Origin: Clostridium tepidiprofundi DSM 19306
Lineage (GTDB): Bacteria; Bacillota; Clostridia; Clostridiales; Clostridiaceae
Length of the DNA: 64,000 bases
Assembly: GCF_001594005.1 (NCBI RefSeq)
Contig: NZ_LTBA01000012.1
Location: forward strand, 1-64,000
Direction of reading: 5' to 3'
Below the pieces are notes generated by a model. The model was not told the origin of the DNA. It saw only the letters and a list, made by a program, of their open reading frames with translations, and did not search any database. A program made the translations under genes and the position numbers. Positions 46,330 through 58,254 of the stretch are shown here, piece after piece. Positions within the stretch are counted from its first letter, which is position 1. Every line of letters starts with the position of its first letter.

Positions 46330-48369
46330 TTGAATACAGAGTTTTTGATTTTAATTTCAGGGCTTATAGCTCTATTTTTTGCTTTCATGTTAACTAAGGG
46401 CATAATTAAATCAGATGAAGGCAATGATAGAATGAAGGAAATTTCGGGTTATATTCATAATGGTGCTATGGCATTTTTAAAAAGAGAGTATAATTATTTA
46501 TCTATTTTTATTTTAATAGTCGCAGTTGTTATAGTGTTTTTTATTAACTGGCAGACTTCTATTTGTTTTATTAGTGGAGCAGTTTTATCTATTTTAGCTG
46601 GATATTTTGGTATGCATGTAGCAACGAAATCCAATGTAAGAACAGCAGAAGCAGCTAGACATGGTCAAGACAAAGCGCTTCAAATTGCTTTTTCGGGCGG
46701 AGCAGTTATGGGGTTGTGTGTTGTTGGGCTTGGAATATTAGGTTTAGGTGCTTTTTATATTTTGTTTGGAGATAATATAATTTATCTAACAGGTTTTGGA
46801 CTTGGAGCTAGCTCTATTGCACTATTTGCAAGAGTTGGTGGAGGAATTTATACAAAGGCAGCAGATGTCGGGGCAGATTTGGTTGGAAAAGTTGAAGCTG
46901 GTATTCCAGAAGATGATCCAAGGAATCCTGCTGTTATTGCAGATAACGTTGGTGATAATGTTGGTGATGTAGCTGGTATGGGAGCTGACTTGTTTGAATC
47001 ATATGTAGGTTCAATAATTTCTTCTCTTACACTGGGTACATTTTTGGTGAGTAAATTTGGCAATAAGTATCCAAATAATGAACCAGTACTGTTTCCGATT
47101 TTATTAGCATCGATTGGTATCATAGCGTCTGTAATAGGTATATTGTTTGCAAGAAAAAGCAAAAACTCAAATCCGCAAGCAGCTTTGAATAATGGAACAT
47201 ATATTGGAGGAATAATTGTTATTATTTCATCTGCTATTTTAAGCAAAGTTATGTTTGGAGATTTTAAAGCTTTTATATCAATTGTTACAGGTCTTGTTAT
47301 TGGTATGTTAATTGGCAAGATAACAGAGATGTTTACATCTGCAGATTATAAGCATGTAAAAAAGATAGCTGAACATACTCAAAGTGGTGCAGCAACCACA
47401 ATAATTTCAGGGCTTTCTGTTGGTATGAAGTCTACTATGTTGCCTATAATATTTATTGCTTTCGGAATAATAATTTCTTTTTATGTTATGGGTGGAGCTA
47501 CTAATCCATCATTGGGATTATATGGTATATCATTGGCAGCTGTTGGAATGCTTTCTACAACAGGATTAACTGTGGCTGTTGATGCTTATGGTCCTATTGC
47601 AGATAATGCTGGAGGAATTGCAGAAATGTCTCATTTACCAGCTAGCGTAAGAGAGATTACAGATAAGTTGGATTCGGTTGGAAATACTACTGCTGCGATA
47701 GGAAAAGGATTTGCGATAGGTTCTGCTGCACTTACTGCGTTAGCGCTTTTTGCTTCCTATGCACAAGCTACTAAAATACAATCAATCGATTTGCTTAAAC
47801 CAGTGACATTGGTTGGATTATTGATTGGTGCTATGTTGCCGTTTTTATTTGGAGCACTTACAATGGATTCAGTTGGAAAAGCAGCAAATGAAATGATTGA
47901 TGAAGTGAGAAGACAATTTAAGGAAAAGCCAGGTATAATGGCTGGTAAAGAAACTCCAGATTATGCTAAATGTGTTGATATTTCTACTGCAGCAGCATTA
48001 AGAGAGATGATGCTTCCGGGTATATTAGCTATCGTTGTGCCTATATCTATTGGGTTATTATTAGGTGCAGAAGCTTTAGGAGGACTTATTGCAGGAGCAG
48101 TGTCTTCAGGTGTATTAATGGCGATTTTGATGTCTAATTCAGGTGGAGCATGGGATAATGCTAAAAAGTATATTGAGGTAGGTAATTATGGAGGAAAAGG
48201 TAGTGAATCACATAAAGCAGGAGTCGTAGGTGATACCGTAGGTGACCCACTAAAAGATACTTCTGGTCCTTCTATGAATATTTTGATAAAACTTATGACT
48301 ATTGTATCATTAGTGTTCTCAGGAGTTATATATCAATATGGTGGAATAATACTTAAGTTTTTTCAATAA
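46330..48369 (+). CDS. hppA: Membrane-bound ion-pumping pyrophosphatase
   Basis: 679 residues with about sixteen membrane helices. The pyrophosphate/Mg2+-binding motifs DVGADLVGKVEAGIPEDDPRNPAVIADNVGDNVGD and GDTVGDPLKDTSGPS are present. The GNTTAAIGKG segment has Ala where K+-independent pumps have Lys, indicating the K+-dependent class. It hydrolyses pyrophosphate from biosynthesis and pumps H+ or Na+ outward; the ion is not decided by sequence alone. TTG start after GGGAGGC, 29 bp past secG. Confidence 0.95.
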   Translation: MNTEFLILISGLIALFFAFMLTKGIIKSDEGNDRMKEISGYIHNGAMAFLKREYNYLSIFILIVAVVIVFFINWQTSICFISGAVLSILAGYFGMHVATKSNVRTAEAARHGQDKALQIAFSGGAVMGLCVVGLGILGLGAFYILFGDNIIYLTGFGLGASSIALFARVGGGIYTKAADVGADLVGKVEAGIPEDDPRNPAVIADNVGDNVGDVAGMGADLFESYVGSIISSLTLGTFLVSKFGNKYPNNEPVLFPILLASIGIIASVIGILFARKSKNSNPQAALNNGTYIGGIIVIISSAILSKVMFGDFKAFISIVTGLVIGMLIGKITEMFTSADYKHVKKIAEHTQSGAATTIISGLSVGMKSTMLPIIFIAFGIIISFYVMGGATNPSLGLYGISLAAVGMLSTTGLTVAVDAYGPIADNAGGIAEMSHLPASVREITDKLDSVGNTTAAIGKGFAIGSAALTALALFASYAQATKIQSIDLLKPVTLVGLLIGAMLPFLFGALTMDSVGKAANEMIDEVRRQFKEKPGIMAGKETPDYAKCVDISTAAALREMMLPGILAIVVPISIGLLLGAEALGGLIAGAVSSGVLMAILMSNSGGAWDNAKKYIEVGNYGGKGSESHKAGVVGDTVGDPLKDTSGPSMNILIKLMTIVSLVFSGVIYQYGGIILKFFQ

Positions 48370-48388
48370 TAGAATAGTGTACTTTATG

Positions 48389-48424
48389 ATGCAGATTGTT
48401 TAAAATCTGCATTTCTTTTTTTAT
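48389..48424 (+). terminator. Intrinsic terminator after hppA
   Basis: ATGCAGATT (48389-48397) pairs with AATCTGCAT (48404-48412), followed by T-rich sequence. Confidence 0.88.
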
Positions 48425-48479
48425 TGATTAAGTGTATAATTTAAGTATGTGAGATAATTTTTAATTAAGGGGTGAGTGC

Positions 48480-48785
48480 ATGGCAGAGTTTGAATCTAAG
48501 CTAAAAAGCGATGAAATGGATTTTTTATTTGATGCAGTTTTAAGCTTAAAGAATAAAGAAGAATGTTATAGGTTTTTTGAAGATATATGTACTATAAATG
48601 AAATATATGCTTTAAAGCAAAGATTACAGGTTGCAAGAATGCTTATGCAGAAAAAAACATATTTAGATATTGCTAGTACAACTGGGGCTAGTACTGCAAC
48701 TATAAGCAGAGTGAATAGAGCTTTAAATTATGGCAATAATGGATATAAAATGGTCTTTGAGAGAATTGACTGGAAAGATAAATAG
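48480..48785 (+). CDS. YerC/YecD family TrpR-related protein
   Basis: 101 residues of the Trp-repressor fold: DAVLSLKNKEECYRFFEDICTINEIYALKQRLQVARMLMQKKTYLDIASTTGASTATISRVNRALNYG, with the helix-turn-helix near residues 57-80. The family is common next to pcrA in Firmicutes; its regulon is uncharacterised. GGGGTGAG precedes the ATG. Monocistronic, convergent with the methyltransferase gene. Confidence 0.92.
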   Translation: MAEFESKLKSDEMDFLFDAVLSLKNKEECYRFFEDICTINEIYALKQRLQVARMLMQKKTYLDIASTTGASTATISRVNRALNYGNNGYKMVFERIDWKDK

Positions 48786-48796
48786 TGTTTATGTTA

Positions 48797-48845
48797 AAAT
48801 ACGAGCTACTCTTAAGAGCACTCTTAAGAGCAGCTTATTGTATTT
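48797..48845. terminator. Bidirectional terminator hairpin
   Basis: AAATACGAGCTACTCTTAAG pairs imperfectly with CTTAAGAGCAGC...GTATTT around a short loop, between convergent genes. Confidence 0.75.
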
Positions 48846-48858
48846 GATGTAATAGATA

Positions 48859-49449
48859 TTATTTATTGCATACAAGAATATAATAATCTTGACTGTCTTC
48901 TGAATAAATTACTTCAAATCCATGGCTTTTAACTAAATCTTCAAGCATATGTATTGGTTGAAGTTTATCTGAGTTTATGCTAGATTCTATTCCATTATGT
49001 ATGCTGTTTATTTTTTCTTTACTTTCAATGTGAGCTATAACAAATTTACCATTATTTGACAAGAGTCCATTAACTTTTTTAAAAAAAGCTTTCTTATCTT
49101 TAAAATGAGGATAGCATGAGTAAGCTATTACATAATCATATGATATTTCTGTCTTAAATTGATAAAAATCATTCACAACAAAATTTATATTTTTATATAA
49201 GTCTTTATATTTTTCTTTAGAAATTTTTATCATATTTTCTGCAAAATCAAGAGCAGTAATTTTACCGTTAGGGCCTATTTTTTCTTCTATGTATGGCAGA
49301 ATAACTCCTGTACCACTTCCTAAATCCAATACAGAATTGCCTTTGTGTATATTAATTTTATCCATAACATATCTAATTTTCTCTTCAGGATGTGTACAGA
49401 TTTCATCCCATTTGTGAGCTAAATCGTTAAAATATTGTTTATCTTTCAT
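48859..49449 (-). CDS. Class I SAM-dependent methyltransferase
   Basis: 196 residues of the Methyltransf_25/11 type. Motif I VLDLGSGTGVILPYI binds SAM; ITALDFAENMI is motif II and YDYVIAYSCYPHF motif IV. The acceptor is unknown. It follows the ECF S-component gene by 3 bp on the same strand, so both are cotranscribed; the pairing suggests a shared, unidentified metabolite. GGAGGTAGC precedes the ATG. Confidence 0.88.
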   Translation of the reverse strand: MKDKQYFNDLAHKWDEICTHPEEKIRYVMDKINIHKGNSVLDLGSGTGVILPYIEEKIGPNGKITALDFAENMIKISKEKYKDLYKNINFVVNDFYQFKTEISYDYVIAYSCYPHFKDKKAFFKKVNGLLSNNGKFVIAHIESKEKINSIHNGIESSINSDKLQPIHMLEDLVKSHGFEVIYSEDSQDYYILVCNK

Positions 49450-49452
49450 AGG

Positions 49453-49989
49453 CTACCTCCTAGACTCAAATAGCGAACTTTTGTTTAATGCTTTTATTAT
49501 CAAAGGAATAAGAAGTAACTGTATTATTATACCTGGTAAACCTTTTAAAAATAATCCTGATAATAATATGGATAATTTGAATTGTTTACCCATGAAAAGG
49601 TGAATAATAAAATATACGCCAATAATATTTACAATTCTTCCTATAAGCATAGAGGATATCAAAGATGGATACAAACCTAGTTTTATTTTGTTATATAGTA
49701 GTGATGTGAAAAATCCATAAGCTGCAAGTTCAAATATCATAACGAATACAAAAGGGAAAGGTGGCATTCCGGTGAATAAATGGCTTAACAGTGGTGATAA
49801 TATACCTACAGATACTGCATAAGCTGGAGATAGTATGAAACCTCCAATTAAAACGGGAATGTGCATTGGAAGAAATATTGAACCTGCGTTCTTTATTGTG
49901 TGAAAAAAGAGAGGGAGTATGATTCCGATAGCTATTAAAACAGCTGCTCTTACCATTTCATTCAAATTAGTTTTGAGATTCTTTTGCAT
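49453..49989 (-). CDS. ECF transporter S component
   Basis: 178-residue membrane protein with six hydrophobic segments and an N-terminal ARAAV-like EMVRAAVLIAIGIILPLFF typical of ECF-type vitamin/metabolite-binding S subunits. The ligand is not recognisable. It would work with the shared EcfAAT energising module encoded elsewhere. ATG at 49989 (MQKNLKTNL) follows AAAGGAGGAC; the longer frame start lies upstream of that site. Confidence 0.83.
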   Translation of the reverse strand: MQKNLKTNLNEMVRAAVLIAIGIILPLFFHTIKNAGSIFLPMHIPVLIGGFILSPAYAVSVGILSPLLSHLFTGMPPFPFVFVMIFELAAYGFFTSLLYNKIKLGLYPSLISSMLIGRIVNIIGVYFIIHLFMGKQFKLSILLSGLFLKGLPGIIIQLLLIPLIIKALNKSSLFESRR

Positions 49990-50110
49990 AATAGTGTCCT
50001 CCTTTATTATTATATGCTTCATTAAATCTATAATAGCAAATATTATGCCAAATTACACAATGTGAATATTACAAGCTTAGTAATAGTAATAAACTAATAA
50101 TTATATATGT

Positions 50111-50149
50111 ATTCTCAAAATGAAACATTTTATGTATCATTTTGAGAAT
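50111..50149. promoter_or_regulatory. 13-bp inverted repeat between divergent genes
   Basis: ATTCTCAAAATGA (50111-50123) and TCATTTTGAGAAT (50137-50149), with no U run. It lies in the divergent interval between the ECF gene and pcrA, so it may be an operator or mRNA leader hairpin. Nothing else is recognised in 49990-50276 apart from a TATAAT at 50216. Confidence 0.5.
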
Positions 50150-50276
50150 AAGAAAACAATATTTGATATACAAACAATTGTTCATTAATAATGGCAATAT
50201 CAAAGCACAATGTGATATAATTACTTAATAAAACAATGATTTTATATAGGGTAGTTTCGATTTAAGGAGTGATTAA

Positions 50277-53249
50277 ATGGATTTAAAAAAGCTTTTAAAT
50301 GAGCAGCAATATGAAGCAGCGACTACGATTGAAGGACCTTTACTTATATTAGCTGGAGCAGGTTCGGGAAAAACAAGAGTACTTACATATAGAATAGCAC
50401 ATATGATAAAGGATTTAGGAATTTATCCTTCACAGATTTTAGCCATTACATTTACTAACAAAGCAGCAGGGGAGATGAAAGATAGAATTCGTAATCTTGT
50501 AGGTGATGAAGTTGATAACATGTGGATTTCAACATTTCACTCATGCTGCGTTAGGATATTAAGACGTGAGATAGACAAATTAGGATATAATAAAAACTTT
50601 ACTATATATGATTCTTATGATCAAAAGACATTGATAAAGCAATGTATGAAAGAATTAAATGTTAATGACAAGGACATAACAGATAGAGAGATAATCAATA
50701 AAATATCTGATTCTAAAAACAACTTAATAAGTGCAGAAGAATATAAAAAGAAAAATGAACATGATTTTAGAAAGAATAAAATTGCAGATGTTTATTTATT
50801 GTATCAAAAAAAATTAAAATCAAATAATGCTCTTGATTTTGATGATTTGATATATAAAACTGTTATGCTGTTTAAAAAGCATAATGATGTATTAGAATTT
50901 TATCAAAGAAAATTCAAATACATAATGGTGGATGAATATCAAGATACAAATGAATGTCAATATCAGTTTGTTAAGCTTCTTGCTGATGCAAATAAGAATA
51001 TTTTTGTGGTTGGAGACGACGACCAATGTTTACCAGAAGGAACTCTTATTAGAACAAAATTAGGAGCTGTGAACATAGAAGAATTAAGAGAAAATGATAG
51101 AATATTATGTGCATCAGGTAATGGAGAAGTAAGCGAAGGAAGTATAGATAAAGTAATAAAAAAAGAATATAAAGGAATGTTTATTAGAATAAAAACTAGA
51201 AGTGGAAAGACTATAAAAGCAACACCTAATCACATTACATTTGCTAGAATTAATGATGATTTATCTTCATATAAAGAATATACACGTCACTTTGCAAATG
51301 CAGTTAATTTAAACTTTTTCTCTGGTGAAAAAGAAGAAGGAAGTCAACACTACTCACACAGAATAGAATTAATAACATCAGAAGAGGATGAAAAATTAAA
51401 GGCTATAGAGGCTGGATTTTCTGTAAAAAAAGAAAATATAAATAGTTGGAGAATAGAAACTGAAAGAGTATTGTATGATGAAGCTGAAAAATATGGAAAA
51501 AGAATAATTCAAATAAATGATGATTTAGAAATTGTAAGAAAAGCTAAATTGACAAAACACAATAGTTACTATTTCATGCCTATTGGGAGTTTAAAGCAAG
51601 GTATGATTGTAACGGTGTTTGATAATAATGAAATTGTTGAAGATGTTGTTGAAAGTGTGGATATAGAAGAATATAAAGGATATGTATATGATTTATCAGT
51701 TCCAGATTTTAGACAGTATATAGCTAATGATGTTATAGTGCATAACTGTATTTATGAGTGGAGAGGAGCTAACATAAGAAATATTCTGGATTTTGAGAAG
51801 GATTTTCCTGATACTAGGGTTATTAAGCTAGAACAAAATTATAGGTCTAAAGGAACTATTTTAGAAGCAGCAAATCAAGTTATAAAGAATAATGTCAATA
51901 GGAAAGGTAAAACTCTAAGAACGGAAAAAGATAATGGTGATAAGATTAAAATATATAGAGCAAGTACAGATAAAGATGAAGCTGCATTTGTAGCTTCAGA
52001 AATGAAACGATTAATAAAAGAAGAGGGAAGAATGTACAAAGACTTTGCTGTGCTTTATAGAATGAATTCTCAATCACGTTCTATCGAAGAGGCTTTCAGA
52101 AAAAATGATATTCCTTACAGGATAATAGGAGGCCTTAAGTTCTACGACAGAAAAGAAATAAAGGATATAATGGCATACTTAAAGCTTATTTGCAATCCAT
52201 ATGATGATGTAAGTCTTCAAAGGATAATTAATGAGCCTAAGAGAAGCATAGGGAAAACAACATTATCAAAGGTAATTGACTTTGCAGCACAGACTGAGGA
52301 GAGCATTTACAATGTTTTATTAGATGTTGGATTTATTCCGGGATTGAGTGCTAGAAATGTTACATCTATAAATAAATTTACTACTTTAATAAATGAGTTT
52401 ATGGAATTAAAAGAGGAATTAACAGTATCTGAAATGATAAGAAAAATAATTGATGAAACAGGCTATATGAAAGCACTTGAGAAAAATAAAGATACTGAAA
52501 GTGAAAGCAGAATAGAAAACTTAAAAGAGCTTGTGTCTGAAGCTGTTGAATTTGAGATGAATTCTGAGGATAAATCAGTTGAAGCATTTCTGGAAAATAA
52601 AACACTGGTTACAGATATGGACAATTATGATGAGAATGCTGATGCAGCTGTCATGATGACCATACATAGTGCTAAGGGACTTGAATTTCCAGTAGTATTT
52701 ATGGTAGGCATGGAAAATGGTATTTTTCCAAGCGAAATTACTCTTAGCAGCAATACGGAAATGGAAGAAGCTAGAAGATTGTGCTATGTTGCTATAACTA
52801 GAGCAGAAGAAAAACTGTATATGACGTCAGCAGAGCAAAGAATGGTATTTGGAAGAATGGTATTTTATTCACCATCAGATTTTATCGATGAAATACCTCC
52901 TAAATTAAAGGAGTTTATTAACAATAGAGGGTTAAATAGAGTATTTAATAGTTCAAGAAATTCTAGCCAGTTTAGTAATTCTAGTTCATTTAAGAATTCA
53001 AATATATGGAATAAAATGAATACCACAAACACTTTTAATACTAGTGTTGCAAATGCTATAAATAATAATAATACAAAATTGAGCAAAGAAGAGGCAGTAG
53101 TGGGTAGAAAAGTTAAGCACAAAAAATTTGGGGTAGGTACTATTGTTAATGTATCTGGTAATGGGAATGATATTATAATTACAGTTGCATTTGATAATAT
53201 GGGTATAAAAAAGTTGATGATTGATTCAGCACCACTTGAATCGTGTTGA
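50277..53249 (+). CDS. pcrA: DNA helicase PcrA (UvrD family), interrupted by an intein
   Basis: 990-residue translation; 750 residues after removal of a 240-residue intein, normal for PcrA. Helicase motifs: Q motif LLNEQQYEAA, Walker A GAGSGKT (27-33), DEXX box VDEYQDTN (218-225), motif III VVGDDDQ|CIYEWRGA split by the intein after Gln250, motif IV LEQNYRS, motif V TIHSAKGLEFPVVF and motif VI VAITRAEEKLYMT. The C-terminal ~60 residues (GRKVKHKKFGVGTIVNVSG) are the RNA-polymerase-binding Tudor-like domain. 3'-5' helicase for repair and replication. GGAGTG lies 6 bp before the ATG. Confidence 0.96.
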   Translation: MDLKKLLNEQQYEAATTIEGPLLILAGAGSGKTRVLTYRIAHMIKDLGIYPSQILAITFTNKAAGEMKDRIRNLVGDEVDNMWISTFHSCCVRILRREIDKLGYNKNFTIYDSYDQKTLIKQCMKELNVNDKDITDREIINKISDSKNNLISAEEYKKKNEHDFRKNKIADVYLLYQKKLKSNNALDFDDLIYKTVMLFKKHNDVLEFYQRKFKYIMVDEYQDTNECQYQFVKLLADANKNIFVVGDDDQCLPEGTLIRTKLGAVNIEELRENDRILCASGNGEVSEGSIDKVIKKEYKGMFIRIKTRSGKTIKATPNHITFARINDDLSSYKEYTRHFANAVNLNFFSGEKEEGSQHYSHRIELITSEEDEKLKAIEAGFSVKKENINSWRIETERVLYDEAEKYGKRIIQINDDLEIVRKAKLTKHNSYYFMPIGSLKQGMIVTVFDNNEIVEDVVESVDIEEYKGYVYDLSVPDFRQYIANDVIVHNCIYEWRGANIRNILDFEKDFPDTRVIKLEQNYRSKGTILEAANQVIKNNVNRKGKTLRTEKDNGDKIKIYRASTDKDEAAFVASEMKRLIKEEGRMYKDFAVLYRMNSQSRSIEEAFRKNDIPYRIIGGLKFYDRKEIKDIMAYLKLICNPYDDVSLQRIINEPKRSIGKTTLSKVIDFAAQTEESIYNVLLDVGFIPGLSARNVTSINKFTTLINEFMELKEELTVSEMIRKIIDETGYMKALEKNKDTESESRIENLKELVSEAVEFEMNSEDKSVEAFLENKTLVTDMDNYDENADAAVMMTIHSAKGLEFPVVFMVGMENGIFPSEITLSSNTEMEEARRLCYVAITRAEEKLYMTSAEQRMVFGRMVFYSPSDFIDEIPPKLKEFINNRGLNRVFNSSRNSSQFSNSSSFKNSNIWNKMNTTNTFNTSVANAINNNNTKLSKEEAVVGRKVKHKKFGVGTIVNVSGNGNDIIITVAFDNMGIKKLMIDSAPLESC
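51027..51746 (+). other. Intein (protein splicing element) within PcrA
   Basis: Residues 251-490 of the translation. It begins with Cys (CLPEGTLIRTKLGAVNIEEL, block A), has a block B with TPNH at residues 316-319, block F (YVYDLSVPDFRQYIAND, 469-485) and ends VIVHN with the terminal His489-Asn490, followed by extein Cys491. The exteins join to VVGDDDQ-CIYEWRGAN, matching uninterrupted helicases (GDDDQSIYxWRGA). About 120 residues between blocks B and F (320-440) show no LAGLIDADG or HNH motif that I can see, so it is probably a mini-intein with a degenerate or unknown insert. Confidence 0.93.
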
Positions 53250-53268
53250 TAATTATGTGTGCTAATTA

Positions 53269-53432
53269 GGCATTTTCAAAAAAATAACTAGTCAGTATGC
53301 TAGTCTATTTTGCGAACTACTTCATCGTTGGAACCCGTTGATAGAACCTACTATCAGCGGAACCCAACTCTTTGTATTTCACAAAATATACGTCGCATCT
53401 TTGATTTGTTATTTTCTTTCAAATGCCTTATC
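53269..53432. repeat. Inverted-repeat element, longest copy (copy 5), between pcrA and ligA
   Basis: 164 bp bounded by GGCATTTTCAAAAAAATAAC at the left and the complement of GGCATTTGAAAGAAAATAAC at the right. The interior contains CCGTTGATAGAACCTACTAT CAGCGG and matches the copy at 8152-8309 in reverse. Non-coding, MITE-like. Confidence 0.75.
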
Positions 53433-53436
53433 TTAA

Positions 53437-55456
<2,020 letters not shown>

Positions 55457-55458
<2 letters not shown>

Positions 55459-55498
55459 AAAATGCCTGTCCTAATCTTTCGAGGACAGGCATTTTTGT
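55457..55498 (+). terminator. Terminator after ligA
   Basis: AAAAATGCCTGTCCT pairs with AGGACAGGCATTTTT around a 9-nt loop, followed by T-rich sequence. Confidence 0.93.
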
Positions 55499-55534
55499 TA
55501 ATTTACAACGGGTATTTTTATTAATTTATAATTG

Positions 55535-56233
55535 TTATTTTTTCAAATATTTTCTCAGCTGTCTTTTAATAAATATAAAAAGCAGTGGTAAGGAATATAT
55601 TAGTTGTCCAGCAGTTGACATTGATTCTCCAAATTGAGGGAATATAGAGTAAAGACCTTCTCCAAATAAATGTCCACCAATTAAAATCAAAAGCAGATTT
55701 AGTATTGAAAATAATATTGTTATATTTAGTTTTATGGTTGTTTTAAATAATATAAAAGCTAAAACAAGAGAAGCCAATATACCTATGAATATTCCAATTA
55801 CGATTGTAATGTTGAATTCAGCGGCATATGGTAATAGGAACATGATTATCTCTAAGCTCTCTCTGAATATAGTTACGAACGATAATAGTAATAAGCTAAA
55901 TGCTGTTAATTTAACATTATATTTCTGATTTATATCTAATGAAAAGTTTTTGCTTTGCTTACCAACCCATATTATGCTGTATAATATTAAACCAGCTAGG
56001 AAAATCATCATAGCACCTAAGAAAATTTGTTCGGCATATCCTTCCAAATTATTAACTTGTCCAATCAATAATTTACCGGATATTAAACTAGCTATTATAC
56101 CAATAATGGAGCCAGCATAAATATATTTAGATAAATCTGTTCTATAGATTTTATGCAAGTAAACAATAAGAGGGATAATAATCAAAAGCATCTCTAAACA
56201 TTCTCTGAAAGTGATTATTATAGGTGTTAGCAT
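55535..56233 (-). CDS. FTR1/EfeU-like iron permease family protein
   Basis: 232-residue membrane protein with seven hydrophobic segments. The two REXXE motifs of the FTR1 family are present: FRECLEML near the N-terminus and FRESLEII near residue 125; their acidic residues bind iron in the family. It probably imports iron, but no EfeO/EfeB partners are adjacent, so the substrate remains inferred. GGAGGTGAT lies before the ATG. Convergent with ligA. Confidence 0.83.
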   Translation of the reverse strand: MLTPIIITFRECLEMLLIIIPLIVYLHKIYRTDLSKYIYAGSIIGIIASLISGKLLIGQVNNLEGYAEQIFLGAMMIFLAGLILYSIIWVGKQSKNFSLDINQKYNVKLTAFSLLLLSFVTIFRESLEIIMFLLPYAAEFNITIVIGIFIGILASLVLAFILFKTTIKLNITILFSILNLLLILIGGHLFGEGLYSIFPQFGESMSTAGQLIYSLPLLFIFIKRQLRKYLKK

Positions 56234-56440
56234 CTTATCACCTCCTAACTGTTCTTAATATATTATAGAGGAGTTATAAAGATATTGTTACAATTAAGGA
56301 TTAACAATGGAAACTTAATTCTGCATGATTACTGAAATATAAGTTGTTTTGTGGTAAAATAAAAATGTTGTGAATAAATTGTTGAAAAATCAAACTTTAT
56401 TGAGTTATAATAACTAAATAACGAGAAAGTGAGGGATACT

Positions 56441-56728
56441 ATGTCAGTTACAAAAAAGGATGTTGAATATGTTGCAAAACTTGCAAGATTAGAATTTGCT
56501 GAAGATGAAAAAGAAGCATTAATAAATGACTTGAACAGTATTTTAGGATATATAGATAAATTAAATGAACTAGATACAGATGATGTTGATATAGTTGTTA
56601 ATCCATATTATTTAGAAAATAAGTTCAGAGAAGACGAGGTTCAACCTTCTCTACAGTTAAAGGATGTAATTGATAATGCACCTAAACATTTAGAAGAATA
56701 CATAGTTGTTCCAAGAGTTGTAGAATAG
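56441..56728 (+). CDS. gatC: Asp-tRNA(Asn)/Glu-tRNA(Gln) amidotransferase subunit C
   Basis: 95-residue GatC ([47 protein letters not shown]). Stabilises GatA within the GatCAB complex that makes Gln-tRNA(Gln) and/or Asn-tRNA(Asn). ATG at 56441 follows GTGAGGG; the GTG at 56429 lies in that site. First gene of gatCAB. Confidence 0.95.
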   Translation: MSVTKKDVEYVAKLARLEFAEDEKEALINDLNSILGYIDKLNELDTDDVDIVVNPYYLENKFREDEVQPSLQLKDVIDNAPKHLEEYIVVPRVVE

Positions 56729-56763
56729 CTGAAATTGAGTTTAGAATAGAAGAGGTGATTTTT

Positions 56764-58221
56764 TTGGAATTATATAGATTAAAAGCTCATGAACTTAGAG
56801 ATTTGATACATAACAAAGAAGTAAAATGTACTGAAGTTACGGAAGCATTATTAAATAGAATTGAGGAAGTTGATGATAAAATCGGAGCATTCTTATATGT
56901 TGCTAGGGAAGAGGCAATGAATGCTGCAAAAAATGTTGATGATAAAATTAGCAAGGGTGAAAAGGTAGGAGACCTTGCAGGTATACCTATTGCAGTTAAG
57001 GATAATATAAGCGTTAAAGGAATGCAGAATACATGCGCATCTAAGATTTTACAAGGATATAAAGCTCCTTATGATGCACATCTAGTAGAAAACTTAAAAA
57101 GAGAGAATGCAGTAATATTAGGAAAGACTAATATGGATGAATTTGCAATGGGTTCATCAAATGAAACAAGTGCCTACAAAATGGTTAAGAATCCTTGGGA
57201 TTTAGATAGGGTACCGGGAGGATCATCAGGTGGTTCAGCAGCGGCAGTTGCAGCTTTTGAAGCACCACTATCATTGGGTACTGAAACAGGAGGATCTGTT
57301 AGACAACCAGCTTCATTATGTGGTGTTGTTGGATTGAAGCCTACATATGGAAGAGTTTCAAGATATGGCGTTGTAGCTTTTGGTTCAACATTAGATCAGG
57401 TTGGACCTATGGCAAGAGATGTTGAAGATTGTGCTATTATAGCAGAGGCTATTTCAGGACTAGATGATAGAGATTCTACTACTGCTGATATTACTGTTCA
57501 AGATTATAAAAAGAGTCTTAACAAGGACATTAGAGGTAAAAGAATAGGTATTCCAAAAGAATATTTTGGAGAAGGTCTGAATGATGGTATTAGAAAAAGT
57601 GTTGAAGAAGCAGTAAAGGTTTTAGAAGATAATGGTGCTATTGTTGAGGAATGTTCATTACCATTGTCAGAATATGCTCTTGCTGCATATTACATAATAG
57701 GTAGTGCTGAAGCATCTTCTAACTTAGCAAGATTTGATGGCGTAAGATATGGATATAGAGCTAAAGAATTTGAAGATGCAGTTGATTTGTACTATAAGTC
57801 AAGAAGCCAAGGATTTGGAAAAGAAGTGAAGAGAAGAATAATGCTTGGAACATATGCATTGTCAGCAGGATACTATGATGCATACTATAAAAAGGCTCTT
57901 AAAGTTAGAAATTTAATAAAGAAGGATTTTGAGAGAATATTTAAAGAGTTTGATGCAGTTATTTCGCCTACTTCACCAACAATTGCATTTAAATTGGGTG
58001 AAAAAATAAATGATCCACTATCTATGTATTTATCTGATATTTATACAGTACCAGTTAATATAGCAGGAATTCCAGCTATATCAGTGCCATGTGGTATAGT
58101 TGATGGTATGCCGGTTGGACTTCAAATAATGGGTAATTACTACAGAGAAGATACTCTGTTTAATTTGGCTTATAGCTTTGAACAGTCTACAGATTGGCAT
58201 AAAAAATTTGCAAATATTTAA
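56764..58221 (+). CDS. gatA: Asp-tRNA(Asn)/Glu-tRNA(Gln) amidotransferase subunit A
   Basis: 485-residue amidase-signature enzyme that releases ammonia from glutamine. The Ser-cisSer-Lys triad is visible: Lys in PIAVKDNIS, the signature [12 protein letters not shown] and nucleophile region [16 protein letters not shown]. The start is TTG at 56764 ([11 protein letters not shown]) after AGAGGTGAT; the GTG at 56755 lies within that site. 35 bp after gatC. Confidence 0.96.
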   Translation: MELYRLKAHELRDLIHNKEVKCTEVTEALLNRIEEVDDKIGAFLYVAREEAMNAAKNVDDKISKGEKVGDLAGIPIAVKDNISVKGMQNTCASKILQGYKAPYDAHLVENLKRENAVILGKTNMDEFAMGSSNETSAYKMVKNPWDLDRVPGGSSGGSAAAVAAFEAPLSLGTETGGSVRQPASLCGVVGLKPTYGRVSRYGVVAFGSTLDQVGPMARDVEDCAIIAEAISGLDDRDSTTADITVQDYKKSLNKDIRGKRIGIPKEYFGEGLNDGIRKSVEEAVKVLEDNGAIVEECSLPLSEYALAAYYIIGSAEASSNLARFDGVRYGYRAKEFEDAVDLYYKSRSQGFGKEVKRRIMLGTYALSAGYYDAYYKKALKVRNLIKKDFERIFKEFDAVISPTSPTIAFKLGEKINDPLSMYLSDIYTVPVNIAGIPAISVPCGIVDGMPVGLQIMGNYYREDTLFNLAYSFEQSTDWHKKFANI

Positions 58222-58254
58222 TATATAGTATACTAAAAAAATTTGCTAATCATT

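Noticed and set aside
51027-51746. Insertion reflecting a frameshift or a species-specific helicase domain
   Set aside because: Reading frame is intact and the insert has splicing motifs at both ends, exactly joining a conserved helicase motif.
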